From Pseudomonas quercus (GTDB lineage Bacteria; Pseudomonadota; Gammaproteobacteria; Pseudomonadales; Pseudomonadaceae): a DNA stretch of 36,142 nt. The stretch lies in contig NZ_JAAVJI010000022.1 in NCBI RefSeq assembly GCF_012033695.1, forward strand, positions 1 through 36,142, given 5' to 3'. Below the pieces are notes generated by a model that searched no databases, was not told the origin of the DNA, and was given only the letters and a program-made list of their open reading frames with translations. Within the stretch, counting starts at the first letter, position 1; each line of letters opens with the position of its first letter. Below are positions 15,518 to 23,363 of the stretch, piece after piece. Position numbers and translations under genes: made by a program.

Positions 15518-17914
15518 TCAGTGCGTGCTGACCCTTTCCTTGGCATCACCCTCACGCTTGTCGTCCTTGGCCACAATGTCCGAAGCAACGTCAGGCAAGG
15601 GCTCCGGCGCGTATTGCAGCGCAATTTGCAGGACCTCGTCAATCCATTTGACAGGCTTGATCTGCAGATCCTGCTTGATGTTGTCCGGGATTTCCTTGAG
15701 GTCGCGTACGTTTTCCTCTGGAATCACTACAGTCTTGATGCCACCCCGGTGTGCTGCCAGCAGTTTTTCCTTCAACCCGCCAATGGCCAGGACTTGGCCA
15801 CGCAGGGTGATTTCACCGGTCATGGCCACATCGGCGCGCACAGGGATCTGGGTCAAGGCCGACACCACAGCCGTGCACATGCCTACGCCTGCGCTTGGGC
15901 CGTCCTTGGGCGTGGCACCTTCAGGCATGTGAATGTGGGTATCGCGCTTCTCGTGGAAGTCCAAGGCAATACCCAGGCTTTTCGCACGGCTGCGCACCAC
16001 GGTCATGGCCGCCGTGATGGATTCGCCCATCACATCGCCCAGTGAACCCGTTTTGATCAGGTTACCTTTACCAGGAACTACCGCAGCTTCGATGGTCAGC
16101 AACTCACCACCTACCTGCGTCCACGCCAAACCGGTGACCTGGCCGACCTGGTCCTGCTGTTCTGCCAAGCCATAACGGAACTTGCGTACGCCCAGCAGGT
16201 GCTCCAGCGAATCAGGTGACACGGTAACCGACAAATGCTTGGCCTGGGCATGCTCCTTGACGACCTTGCGGCAGATCTTGGCGATCTGACGCTCCAGGCT
16301 ACGGACACCGGCTTCGCGCGTGTAGTAACGAATGATGTCGCGGATCGCGGCCGTTTCGATGTTCAACTCGGCCGTTTTCAGGCCATTGGCCGCCACCTGC
16401 TTTGGAGTGAGGTAGCGCTGGGCAATATTGATCTTTTCATCTTCCGTGTACCCAGGCAGCCGAATGACTTCCATCCGGTCCAGCAAGGCCGGCGGAATGT
16501 TCATGGAGTTGGAGGTGCACAGGAACATCACGTCCGACAGGTCGTAATCGACCTCCAGGTAGTGATCGTTGAAATTGTGGTTCTGTTCTGGGTCCAGCAC
16601 TTCAAGCAGGGCTGACGCCGGGTCGCCACGCATGTCGCTTCCCATCTTGTCGATTTCATCGAGCAGGAACAACGGGTTGCGGACGCCTACTTTAGTCATT
16701 TTCTGGATCAGGCGGCCCGGCATGGAGCCAATATAGGTGCGGCGGTGACCACGGATTTCCGCCTCGTCACGCACACCGCCCAGGGCCATGCGCACGAACT
16801 TGCGGTTAGTGGCATTGGCAATGGACTCAGCCAAGGAGGTTTTACCCACGCCAGGCGGGCCGACCAGGCAAAGCACCGGGCCACGGATTTTCTTCACCCG
16901 CTTCTGAACCGCGAGGTATTCAAGGATGCGTTCCTTGACTTCCTCAAGGCCATAATGGTCGGCATCGAGGATCTGCTCGGCACGTGCCAGGTCCAGCCGT
17001 ACCTTGCTCTGGGCTTTCCAAGGCACCTGAACAAGCCAGTCGATGTAGGAGCGCACCACGGTGGCCTCAGCCGACATGGGCGACATCTGCTTGAGCTTGT
17101 TCAATTCGGCATTGGCTTTGGCCAATGCGTCCTTGGGCAGGCCAGCCGCTTCGATGCGCTTTTTCAGCTCTTCGACTTCGTTGTGGCCTTCATCGCCGTC
17201 ACCCAGTTCTTTCTGGATGGCCTTCATCTGTTCGTTCAGGTAGTACTCGCGCTGGCTACGCTCCATCTGCTTTTTCACGCGGCCGCGGATACGTTTTTCA
17301 ACCTGCAACAGGTCGATTTCTGCATCAAGCAGCGCCAGCACACGCTCTACCCGCGTAGACAGCTCGATGATTTCGAGAATGTCCTGCTTCTGCTCTATCT
17401 TCAGCGCCATGTGCGCTGCCATGGTATCTACCAGGCGGCCTGGCTCATCAATGCTGTTGAGTGAAGACAGCACTTCCGCGGGCACTTTCTTGCCCAGCTG
17501 CACATACTGCTCGAACTGAGACAACAGGCTACGTACGAACACTTCGGATTCGCGGTCTGGCGCAGGCTTTTCTTCAATAAGGCTGACCTTGGCGCGTATG
17601 TGCCCGTCCACCTCGATGAACGTGTCTACAGAACCCCGTTGCTCGCCTTCAACCAACACTTTTACCGTGCCATCCGGCAGCTTCAGCAACTGAAGCACAG
17701 TGGCCACCGTACCTACCCGGTAGAGCGCGTCTTCACCCGGATCATCGTCGCCCGGGTTGCGCTGGGCCAGCAGCAGGATCTGTTTTTCCCCTGCCATAGC
17801 CGCTTCGAGGGCTTCAATGGATTTTTCGCGACCCACGAACAGTGGGATAACCATATGCGGGTAAACCACCACATCACGTAGTGGCAATAGAGGCAATTCG
17901 ATGGTCGTCTTCAT
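15518..17914 (-). CDS. lon: ATP-dependent protease Lon
   Basis: The 798-residue cytosolic protease degrades misfolded and regulatory proteins. The N-terminal LON substrate-binding domain opens with LPLLPLRDVVVYPHMVIPLFVGR, followed by the coiled-coil region (RGRVKKQMERSQREYYLNEQMKAIQKEL), the AAA+ module with Walker A GPPGVGKTS near residue 355 and Walker B LFLLDEIDKMG near 420, and the serine protease domain with PKDGPSAGVGM (catalytic Ser near 678) and the Lys of GGLKEKLLAAHRGG near 721. Length and catalytic dyad match LonA. A sigma-32-like promoter lies upstream and a hairpin ends the gene. Pseudomonas can carry a second Lon elsewhere; synteny with clpX and hupB marks this as the main copy. 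Confidence 0.97.
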   Translation of the reverse strand: MKTTIELPLLPLRDVVVYPHMVIPLFVGREKSIEALEAAMAGEKQILLLAQRNPGDDDPGEDALYRVGTVATVLQLLKLPDGTVKVLVEGEQRGSVDTFIEVDGHIRAKVSLIEEKPAPDRESEVFVRSLLSQFEQYVQLGKKVPAEVLSSLNSIDEPGRLVDTMAAHMALKIEQKQDILEIIELSTRVERVLALLDAEIDLLQVEKRIRGRVKKQMERSQREYYLNEQMKAIQKELGDGDEGHNEVEELKKRIEAAGLPKDALAKANAELNKLKQMSPMSAEATVVRSYIDWLVQVPWKAQSKVRLDLARAEQILDADHYGLEEVKERILEYLAVQKRVKKIRGPVLCLVGPPGVGKTSLAESIANATNRKFVRMALGGVRDEAEIRGHRRTYIGSMPGRLIQKMTKVGVRNPLFLLDEIDKMGSDMRGDPASALLEVLDPEQNHNFNDHYLEVDYDLSDVMFLCTSNSMNIPPALLDRMEVIRLPGYTEDEKINIAQRYLTPKQVAANGLKTAELNIETAAIRDIIRYYTREAGVRSLERQIAKICRKVVKEHAQAKHLSVTVSPDSLEHLLGVRKFRYGLAEQQDQVGQVTGLAWTQVGGELLTIEAAVVPGKGNLIKTGSLGDVMGESITAAMTVVRSRAKSLGIALDFHEKRDTHIHMPEGATPKDGPSAGVGMCTAVVSALTQIPVRADVAMTGEITLRGQVLAIGGLKEKLLAAHRGGIKTVVIPEENVRDLKEIPDNIKQDLQIKPVKWIDEVLQIALQYAPEPLPDVASDIVAKDDKREGDAKERVSTH

Positions 17915-17970
17915 GGTTTCGCCTCTTCAGCAGCGCAGCGCCGCTCACAGATAAAAATAAACATGAGGCT

Positions 17971-18000
17971 AATCTGGGGGTAGCCTCGGAAAAAAACAAG
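17971..18000 (-). promoter_or_regulatory. Sigma-32 (heat-shock) like promoter for lon
   Basis: On the minus strand a CTTGTTT element (CTTG at 18000-17997) is followed after 14 bases by CCCCAGATT (17979-17971). This agrees with the RpoH pattern CTTGAAA / CCCCATNT at normal spacing, with mismatches in the A-tract and one base of the -10. The distance to the lon ATG (about 57 bases from the -10) is reasonable, and lon is a classic heat-shock gene. Confidence 0.55.
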
Positions 18001-18011
18001 CGTGGCGCCTG

Positions 18012-18038
18012 AACAAAAAAAGGGCCCGAAGGCCCTTT
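18012..18038 (-). terminator. Rho-independent terminator of clpX
   Basis: On the minus strand AAAGGGCC-TTCG-GGCCCTTT forms a stem with a stable UUCG tetraloop, immediately followed by a run of T (the A-run at 18014-18020). It is 39 bases past the clpX stop and upstream of the lon promoter, so lon is transcribed separately. Confidence 0.92.
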
Positions 18039-18076
18039 CTGCTATCGCTCAGCCCAAAAAGCCGGCAATGCGTACA

Positions 18077-19360
18077 TCACGCATCAGGCGCTGCCTTCGC
18101 AGGCGGCTCGCTGTTCTCGTAAATCAACAGCGGCTTGGACGTACCTTCGATGACGCTTTCGTCGATGACCACCTTGCTGACATCCTTCTGGGAAGGAATT
18201 TCATACATGGTGTCGAGCAACACGCCTTCAAGAATGGAACGCAACCCACGCGCGCCGGTTTTGCGTTCCAGAGCCTTGCGAGCGACGGATTTCAGTGCGT
18301 CGTTGCGGAACTCAAGGTCCACACCTTCCATTTCGAACAGCTTGCCGTATTGCTTGGACAAGGCGTTCTTCGGCTCGGTGAGGATCTGTACCAGCGCCGC
18401 TTCGTCCAGTTCGTCGAGGGTTGCCAATACTGGCAAGCGGCCTACGAACTCAGGAATCAGGCCAAACTTGACCAGATCGTCTGGTTCAACTTCACGCAGC
18501 GACTCGCCCACCTTTTTGCCTTCTTCGCGGCTACGTACTTCCGCGTTGAAGCCAATGCCACCCTTGGCGGAACGGTTCTGGATGACTTTCTCCAGCCCCG
18601 AGAAAGCGCCGCCGCAGATGAACAGGATGTTGCGGGTGTCCACCTGCAGGAATTCCTGCTGGGGATGCTTGCGCCCGCCCTGGGGAGGCACGGACGCCAC
18701 GGTACCCTCGATCAACTTGAGCAACGCCTGCTGCACGCCCTCACCCGACACGTCGCGCGTGATGGACGGGTTGTCCGACTTGCGCGAAATCTTGTCGATC
18801 TCGTCGATGTAGACAATGCCCATCTGGGCCTTTTCCACGTCGTAGTCGCACTTCTGCAATAGCTTTTGAATAATGTTTTCAACGTCCTCGCCCACATAGC
18901 CGGCTTCGGTCAACGTGGTGGCGTCTGCGATAGTAAAGGGTACATTGAGCAGGCGGGCCAAGGTTTCAGCCAGCAGCGTTTTACCCGAGCCGGTCGGCCC
19001 GATGAGCAGAATGTTGCTTTTGCCCAGCTCTACGTCATCACTTTTCTTGTCGCGCTGGTTTAGCCGCTTGTAGTGGTTGTACACCGCGACCGCAAGGACC
19101 TTCTTGGCACGCTGCTGACCAATCACATATTGGTCCAGAATGCCGCTGATTTCCTTGGGCGAAGGCAACTTGTGAGAGCTGCTTTCTGCCTGGGCTTCCT
19201 GCACCTCCTCGCGGATGATGTCATTGCACAGGTCAACGCATTCGTCACAGATGAAGACCGAGGGGCCGGCAATCAACTTGCGTACTTCATGCTGGCTTTT
19301 GCCGCAGAAGGAGCAATAAAGCAGTTTGCCGTTGTCCTCGCCGTTGCGGGTGTCAGTCAT
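18077..19360 (-). CDS. clpX: ATP-dependent Clp protease ATP-binding subunit ClpX
   Basis: The 427-residue AAA+ unfoldase recognises tagged substrates and threads them into ClpP. The N-terminal zinc-binding domain has the four cysteines of YCSFCGKS and ICDECVDLC within residues 12-41. The AAA+ core carries Walker A GPTGSGKTLLAE near 120, the GYVG pore loop near 153, Walker B VYIDEIDK near 182, and the IGF loop (GGIGFNAE) near 270 that docks to ClpP; sensor 2 is in the GARGLRSILE region near 370. The start ATG at 19360 gives the family N-terminus (MTDTRNGEDNGKLLYC); 15 extra upstream in-frame codons were rejected. It lies 96 bases after clpP, with hairpins between. Confidence 0.97.
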   Translation of the reverse strand: MTDTRNGEDNGKLLYCSFCGKSQHEVRKLIAGPSVFICDECVDLCNDIIREEVQEAQAESSSHKLPSPKEISGILDQYVIGQQRAKKVLAVAVYNHYKRLNQRDKKSDDVELGKSNILLIGPTGSGKTLLAETLARLLNVPFTIADATTLTEAGYVGEDVENIIQKLLQKCDYDVEKAQMGIVYIDEIDKISRKSDNPSITRDVSGEGVQQALLKLIEGTVASVPPQGGRKHPQQEFLQVDTRNILFICGGAFSGLEKVIQNRSAKGGIGFNAEVRSREEGKKVGESLREVEPDDLVKFGLIPEFVGRLPVLATLDELDEAALVQILTEPKNALSKQYGKLFEMEGVDLEFRNDALKSVARKALERKTGARGLRSILEGVLLDTMYEIPSQKDVSKVVIDESVIEGTSKPLLIYENSEPPAKAAPDA

Positions 19361-19407
19361 TCGATCTATCCAATCCTGTAGGCTTGAAACACAAGATGAA
19401 GGCAATT

Positions 19408-19448
19408 GCGGGCTTTTTCAAGCCCGCGAATGGCGGGAAAGCCCGCCA
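19408..19448 (-). repeat. Two adjacent hairpins between clpP and clpX
   Basis: The first stem is GCGGGCTT / AAGCCCGC (19408-19427, TTTC loop); the second is TGGCGGG / CCCGCCA (19431-19448). On the minus strand they come directly after the clpP stop. Neither has a strong T-run on the 3' side, so they may weaken read-through or protect the clpP message end rather than fully terminate. The GCGGGCTT core resembles half of a P. putida REP. Confidence 0.55.
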
Positions 19449-19456
19449 AGCTGGAT

Positions 19457-20104
19457 TCACGCCTGTGAAGCGGGCATCTGCCGCTTATCGAGCACTGAGT
19501 CCACGAGGCCGTATTCGGCCGCACGTGCCGCGCTCATGAAGTTGTCACGGTTGGTGTCTTGCTCGATGGTTTCGATGTTCTGGCCGGTGTGGTAAGCCAG
19601 CAATTCGTTCAGCCGAGCACGAATGGAGAGAATTTCCCGGGCATGGATGTCGATGTCCGAAGCCTGGCCCTGGAAACCGCCCAGTGGCTGGTGAATCATC
19701 ATGCGCGAGTTCGGCAGGCAGTAACGCTTGCCTTTCGCCCCACCGGCCAACAGGAACGCGCCCATGCTGCAGGCTTGGCCAATGCAGATAGTGGACACGT
19801 CTGGCTTGATGAACTGCATAGTGTCGTAGATCGACATGCCTGCAGTCACCGAGCCACCGGGCGAGTTGATGTACAGATGGATGTCCTTGTCCGGGTTCTC
19901 TGCCTCCAGGAACAGCAACTGGGCGGCTACGAGGTTGGCCATGTAGTCTTCGACCGGCCCAATCAGGAAGATTACCCGCTCCTTGAGAAGACGAGAGTAG
20001 ATGTCGTAGGCGCGTTCGCCACGGGCAGACTGCTCGATAACCATCGGGACCAGGCCACCAGCGGCCTGGATGTCAGCGTTCTGAATATAAGAATTGCGGG
20101 ACAT
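19457..20104 (-). CDS. clpP: ATP-dependent Clp protease proteolytic subunit ClpP
   Basis: The 215-residue serine peptidase forms the tetradecameric chamber for ClpX and ClpA. The nucleophile Ser is in GQACSMGAFLLAGG near residue 113, the His in MIHQPLGGFQG near 138, and the Asp in the NFMSAARAAEYGLVDSVL region near 187. The GERAYDIYSRLLKERVIFL start of the mature fold follows a short propeptide. ATG 20104 was chosen since GGGAGTG lies upstream; an in-frame TTG at 20122 would add six residues and overlap that site. It is downstream of tig with an inverted repeat in the gap, as in most gammaproteobacteria. Confidence 0.97.
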   Translation of the reverse strand: MSRNSYIQNADIQAAGGLVPMVIEQSARGERAYDIYSRLLKERVIFLIGPVEDYMANLVAAQLLFLEAENPDKDIHLYINSPGGSVTAGMSIYDTMQFIKPDVSTICIGQACSMGAFLLAGGAKGKRYCLPNSRMMIHQPLGGFQGQASDIDIHAREILSIRARLNELLAYHTGQNIETIEQDTNRDNFMSAARAAEYGLVDSVLDKRQMPASQA

Positions 20105-20142
20105 GCCTGCACTCACTCCCAATTAGTGATGACTTAGATACG

Positions 20143-20170
20143 CATAAGCCAGCGCGAAGGCTGGCTTATG
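20143..20170 (-). repeat. 11-bp inverted repeat between tig and clpP
   Basis: CATAAGCCAGC (20143-20153) pairs with GCTGGCTTATG (20160-20170) around the loop GCGAAG. It begins 23 bases after the tig stop. No T-run follows on the minus strand (GCGTATC), so it is probably an attenuator or message-stabilising stem that sets tig versus clpP levels rather than a full terminator. Confidence 0.6.
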
Positions 20171-20192
20171 GTTGTTCCGAAGCTGGGCCGTC

Positions 20193-21506
20193 TTACTCGG
20201 CTTCAGGCGTCGCCTGGGCCGGTTTTACTGCTTCTTCGTAGGAGACCGCTTTGTCAGTCACACTAGCTTTCTGCAAGACAGTATCCACAACTTGTTCTTC
20301 GAGCACAACCGAACGGACTTCGTTCATTTGCTCGTCGTTCTTGTAGTACCAGCTCACCACCTGCTCAGGCTCCTGGTAGGCCGAGGCCATTTCCTGGATC
20401 AGCTCGCGCACGCGGGCGTCGTCTGGCTTGAGTTCGAACTGCTTGACCACTTCAGCCACGATCAGGCCCAGCACTACACGGCGGCGAGCCTGCTCTTCGA
20501 AGAGCTCAGCTGGCAGTTGGTCTGGCTTGATGTTGCCACCGAACTGCTGCACGGCCTGAACCCGCAGGCGGTCCACTTCATTGGACAGCAGGGCCTTCGG
20601 CGCTTCGATCGGGTTGGTGGCCAGCAAGCCATCCATGACCTGGTTCTTGACCTTGGACTTGATAGCCTGGCGCAGCTCACGCTCCATGTTCTTGCGAACT
20701 TCGGTACGGAAGCCATCGATGCCGCCTTCCTTGATACCGAACTGGGCGAAGAACTCGTCGGTCAGCTCTGGCAGCGCAGGCGCGGCAACGCTGTTGACGG
20801 TGACGGTGAACTCAGCGGCCTTGCCGGCCAGGTCCAGGTTCTGGTAGTCCTCGGGGAAGGTCACGTTCAATACGCGCTCTTCACCAGCCTTGGCGCCTAC
20901 CAGGCCATCTTCGAAGCCTGGAATCATGCGGCCGGAACCCAGCACCAGCTGAGTGCCAGTGGCCGAGCCACCAGAGAAGGCTTCACCGTCGATCTTGCCT
21001 ACGAAATCGATGGTTACCTGGTCATCGGTTTGCGCTTCGCGCTCGACCGCTTCATAACGCACATTCTGCTTGCGCAGGATATCCAGCATGTTGTCGACGT
21101 CGGCGTCATTCACATCGGCGCTCTGGCGCTCGACGCTGATGCCTTCGAAACCGGCCACGGTGAATTCGGGGAACACTTCGAACGTGGCGACGTATTCCAG
21201 GCCCTTGCCCTTCTCGAAGGCTTTAGGCTCTACGGAGGGGTTGCCGGCCGGGTTCAGCTTCTGCTCGACCACAGCTTCGTAGAAGGTAGCCTGGATCAGG
21301 TCGCTCAGGGCTTCCTGACGCGCAGCGCCTTCGTAACGCTGGCGGATGACGCTCATCGGTACCTTGCCAGGGCGGAAACCCGGTACCTTGGCATTACGGG
21401 CAGTCTGTTGCAGACGCTTGTTGACTTCGGTTTCGATGCGCTCGGCAGGAACGCCGATGGTCATGCGACGCTCGAGCGCCGAAGTGTTTTCAACAGAAAC
21501 TTGCAT
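20193..21506 (-). CDS. tig: Trigger factor, ribosome-associated chaperone
   Basis: The 437-residue protein binds at the ribosome exit tunnel and holds nascent chains. The N-terminal ribosome-binding domain has the signature VPGFRPGKVPMSVIRQRYG-like stretch (GFRPGK near residue 44). The FKBP-type isomerase domain follows (QVTIDFVGKIDGEAFSGG near 160-177, then GMIPGFEDGLVGAKAGEE-type loop), and a helical C-terminal chaperone domain ends with an acidic tail (AQATPEAE). The start ATG at 21506 gives the family N-terminus MQVSVENTSALERRM and has an ACGAGGAA ribosome site; 19 upstream in-frame codons were rejected. It heads the tig-clpP-clpX cluster. Confidence 0.97.
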   Translation of the reverse strand: MQVSVENTSALERRMTIGVPAERIETEVNKRLQQTARNAKVPGFRPGKVPMSVIRQRYEGAARQEALSDLIQATFYEAVVEQKLNPAGNPSVEPKAFEKGKGLEYVATFEVFPEFTVAGFEGISVERQSADVNDADVDNMLDILRKQNVRYEAVEREAQTDDQVTIDFVGKIDGEAFSGGSATGTQLVLGSGRMIPGFEDGLVGAKAGEERVLNVTFPEDYQNLDLAGKAAEFTVTVNSVAAPALPELTDEFFAQFGIKEGGIDGFRTEVRKNMERELRQAIKSKVKNQVMDGLLATNPIEAPKALLSNEVDRLRVQAVQQFGGNIKPDQLPAELFEEQARRRVVLGLIVAEVVKQFELKPDDARVRELIQEMASAYQEPEQVVSWYYKNDEQMNEVRSVVLEEQVVDTVLQKASVTDKAVSYEEAVKPAQATPEAE

Positions 21507-21565
21507 GGATATTCCTCGTTGCACAGACGATAGCCGGCGATTCCGACCCCAGATCAAGGGCAAGC

Positions 21566-21594
21566 ATTCTAGTGATTCGATTGACAGAAGTCAC
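21566..21594 (-). promoter_or_regulatory. Probable sigma-70 promoter of tig
   Basis: On the minus strand GTGACT (21594-21589, four of six to TTGACA) is followed after 17 bases by TAGAAT (21571-21566). Transcription would begin near 21559, about 50 bases before the tig start. Confidence 0.45.
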
Positions 21595-21614
21595 CCCGTG
21601 CGAAGCGCCTGAAA

Positions 21615-21643
21615 TTCAAGGGGTGCTGGCCACTTTCTATACC
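21615..21643 (+). promoter_or_regulatory. Possible promoter of the heme oxygenase gene
   Basis: TTCAAG (21615-21620) and TATACC (21638-21643) are 17 bases apart. The -35 box is poor. A start near 21650 would give a leader compatible with the ATG at 21675 or a start near 21741. Confidence 0.3.
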
Positions 21644-21674
21644 CGTGTTGCAGAGGGGTCACCTAGGCAGGTCA

Positions 21675-22310
21675 ATGGCGGTAGGCCAGCGCGTAAGGGG
21701 CTGGTATTCTGCAGGGATTCTTTTTCCAGCGGAGCGCGCCATCATCGCCTCGGACACTTCCCCCGCCCTGGCCGCCCTGCGCGATGCCACCCGGGAATTG
21801 CATGCCACACTCGATGCAGCCTCACCCTTGACCTCGCCCGATTTCTCCAAGGCGGATTACCTGGCCTACGCCGCACGGGTAGCGGGCTGGATGAGACCGG
21901 TGGAACAGCAGCTGTATGGCACCGGCCTACGGTGGCCGGCTGACCTGGCAACCGCTGCACGTGGGCAGAAAAGCGCCTGGTTGGTGGAAGACCTGGGCGA
22001 AACAGCGCCCCAACCGGATTGCCCTTATGTGCCCCAGCCTACTAGCCTGGCAGCTGCCTATGGCCTGGCTTACGTGTGCGAGGGCGCCACATTAGGTGGC
22101 GCTTACCTTTACAAACGGCTGTCCCCACAACTGGCGCCTTTGCCACTGGCGTGGCTGCGTGGGTATGGGCCGGACACTGGAGTGATGTGGAAAGGCTTTC
22201 TCGCTCATTTGTCTCAGGATGTGACTACGCCCGAAGACATCGAAGCCGCTGCCGAAGCGGCTCGCAATGGGTTTGTGACGTTCGAGCGGTGGATGCGGGA
22301 GGGGCAGTAG
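21675..22310 (+). CDS. Biliverdin-producing heme oxygenase (BphO/HemO family)
   Basis: The protein opens heme to biliverdin, CO and iron. The homologous part begins at SPALAALRDATRELHATLD, with the proximal heme-ligand His of ELHATLD, and the distal helix with the Gly-rich kink is YGLAYVCEGATLGGAYLYKRL. Total family length is about 190-200 residues, which fits a start near 21741, not 21675 (211 residues). The first in-frame ATG is 21675 with a modest AGG site; GTG 21645 is also open. Family alignment points to ATC 21741/21744, which has GGAG at 21731-21734 but no normal start codon. No bacteriophytochrome gene is adjacent, so a role in light sensing or iron acquisition cannot be decided. Bases 22311-22454 downstream hold nothing I can support. 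Confidence 0.85.
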   Translation: MAVGQRVRGWYSAGILFPAERAIIASDTSPALAALRDATRELHATLDAASPLTSPDFSKADYLAYAARVAGWMRPVEQQLYGTGLRWPADLATAARGQKSAWLVEDLGETAPQPDCPYVPQPTSLAAAYGLAYVCEGATLGGAYLYKRLSPQLAPLPLAWLRGYGPDTGVMWKGFLAHLSQDVTTPEDIEAAAEAARNGFVTFERWMREGQ

Positions 22311-22454
22311 CGCGCCCTGACAGGCAAACGACCTGCTGGTGCTTGGGGCCGCCTCTAGCACCGCCCAATAAAGATCCGGTTCGCCCGCGCTGCCCAGGCT
22401 CCCACATGAACGCAGAGCGCCTGAGATTTACAGAACTTGTTTTGGGCCAAGCCT

Positions 22455-22820
22455 TTACAAGGGACGCTTATCCCTATCCTGCCGCAGAATACTCGAACTG
22501 AACGCCATGAAGTCGCCCAAGTGCTTCGTAATAATTGACACCACGATAGGCAATTGCAGCGATTGGTATTCATGCACCGCTATGTTCCTGAACCCCACCA
22601 TGTTTTTCATGGAGGGCAACAATGACGCCTCCAACCAGCCACCGCGGGCCAATAGCTCGAACACATCACGGCTGCTCTGAGGCACGCCTAGCCGTTCCCG
22701 GCGAATCAGGTGCTGCCCCATATCCAAGGCTGCCGCACAGGCGCGTTGCACGTTGAGGATTACTGAGTCCTGGCGGGTAACATCCTGCGCGAAAGTATCC
22801 GCCCCCTTGTCATACTTTCC
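22455..22820 (-). pseudogene. HepT-like (DUF86, HEPN) toxin, N-terminally truncated
   Basis: About 121 codons of a HepT-type HEPN ribonuclease are readable: FAQDVTRQDSVILNVQRACAAALDMGQHLI, then VPQSSRDVFELLARGGWL, and the catalytic Rx4H motif with the following Tyr in GFRNIAVHEY. Full-length relatives have about 140 residues, so 20 or so N-terminal residues are missing. In the same frame the reading continues into the tRNA-Leu-derived repeat at 22821-22850 and meets a stop there, so the original start is lost exactly at the repeat. GTG 22751 could begin a 98-residue remnant. The partner nucleotidyltransferase antitoxin (MntA type), normally adjacent, is absent on both sides. It is probably inactive debris of an earlier element. 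Confidence 0.75.
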
Positions 22821-22850
22821 AACTCTTACAGCTTGCGCCGCTGGAACCTA
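22821..22850. repeat. Left copy of the tRNA-Leu attachment repeat
   Basis: Thirty bases here are identical to 26436-26465 inside the tRNA-Leu gene; one mismatch is then followed by a further shared ATC. The shared stretch covers anticodon, 3' anticodon stem, variable arm and the start of the T arm. Sequence to its left is not tRNA-like (it is hepT), which is unusual for a simple integration. Confidence 0.85.
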
Positions 22851-22860
22851 GATCATGCTC

Positions 22861-23300
22861 GCCTGACATAACACCAATATAATCAATAGCTTATGCCGTA
22901 CACCACCTCATAAGCCGTCTCAGAATAGCCCGCACAGTTCACGCTGTGCATTTGCCGTGTACACGCTCCTTTTACGCACCCTCCCCGGCACCTCCCGCCG
23001 ACACCCTGCCGTCCTGGCGAGGTTACCCTACACAAACATTTAATCCGCATGGGATACTCAATGGACCGCTGGAAAGCATCTTGTGGAATAGTCGATGAGC
23101 AGGTCCGTTGCCGGGCATGTGATGCCAGGGAGGATCTGCGTGAGGCGCGGCACCCTTTCGAGCACCGGGAAGGTGCGCCGCAGCGATCCAGGCAGAGCAA
23201 ATGCCCTGGCGGGATCTTGCGGCGTTGCTGAGGCGTGAGCTTCTAGCGCCCATTGGCCCGGGCGTGACGTGAGTGGTCCACCGAACGAAACGGATCTGTA
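22861..23300. other. Gene-poor stretch inside the island
   Basis: About 440 bases between the left repeat and the acyltransferase promoter. A 60-codon reading frame at 23049-23231 (plus strand; contains a CRAC and a later CPGG pair of cysteines) is the only candidate gene, with no good ribosome site, and I do not recognise it. A small inverted repeat GCACAG / CTGTGC lies at 22932-22949. Otherwise I see nothing, and it is likely decayed element DNA. Confidence 0.3.
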
Positions 23301-23305
23301 ATTCT

Positions 23306-23333
23306 TTGGGTACGACTAAGATGCGTATAGAAT
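23306..23333 (+). promoter_or_regulatory. Possible promoter of the acyltransferase gene
   Basis: TTGGGT (23306-23311) and TAGAAT (23328-23333) are 16 bases apart. The leader contains a GCTGCC / GGCAGC hairpin (23335-23357) just before the ATG at 23364, which could hide or expose the GCAGG ribosome site. Confidence 0.45.
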
Positions 23334-23363
23334 CGCTGCCGCACCCTATTAGGCAGCAGGCGC

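Noticed and set aside
19408..19448. Counted as a full terminator of clpP
   Set aside because: Two stems are present but no convincing T-run follows on the minus strand, so they are listed as hairpins only.
21581..21610. TTGACA on the plus strand as promoter of heme oxygenase
   Set aside because: No -10-like hexamer occurs 16-18 bases downstream.
22883..23200. 105-codon minus-strand frame in the island gap
   Set aside because: Cys/Arg/Ser-rich, low-complexity translation without motif or ribosome site.
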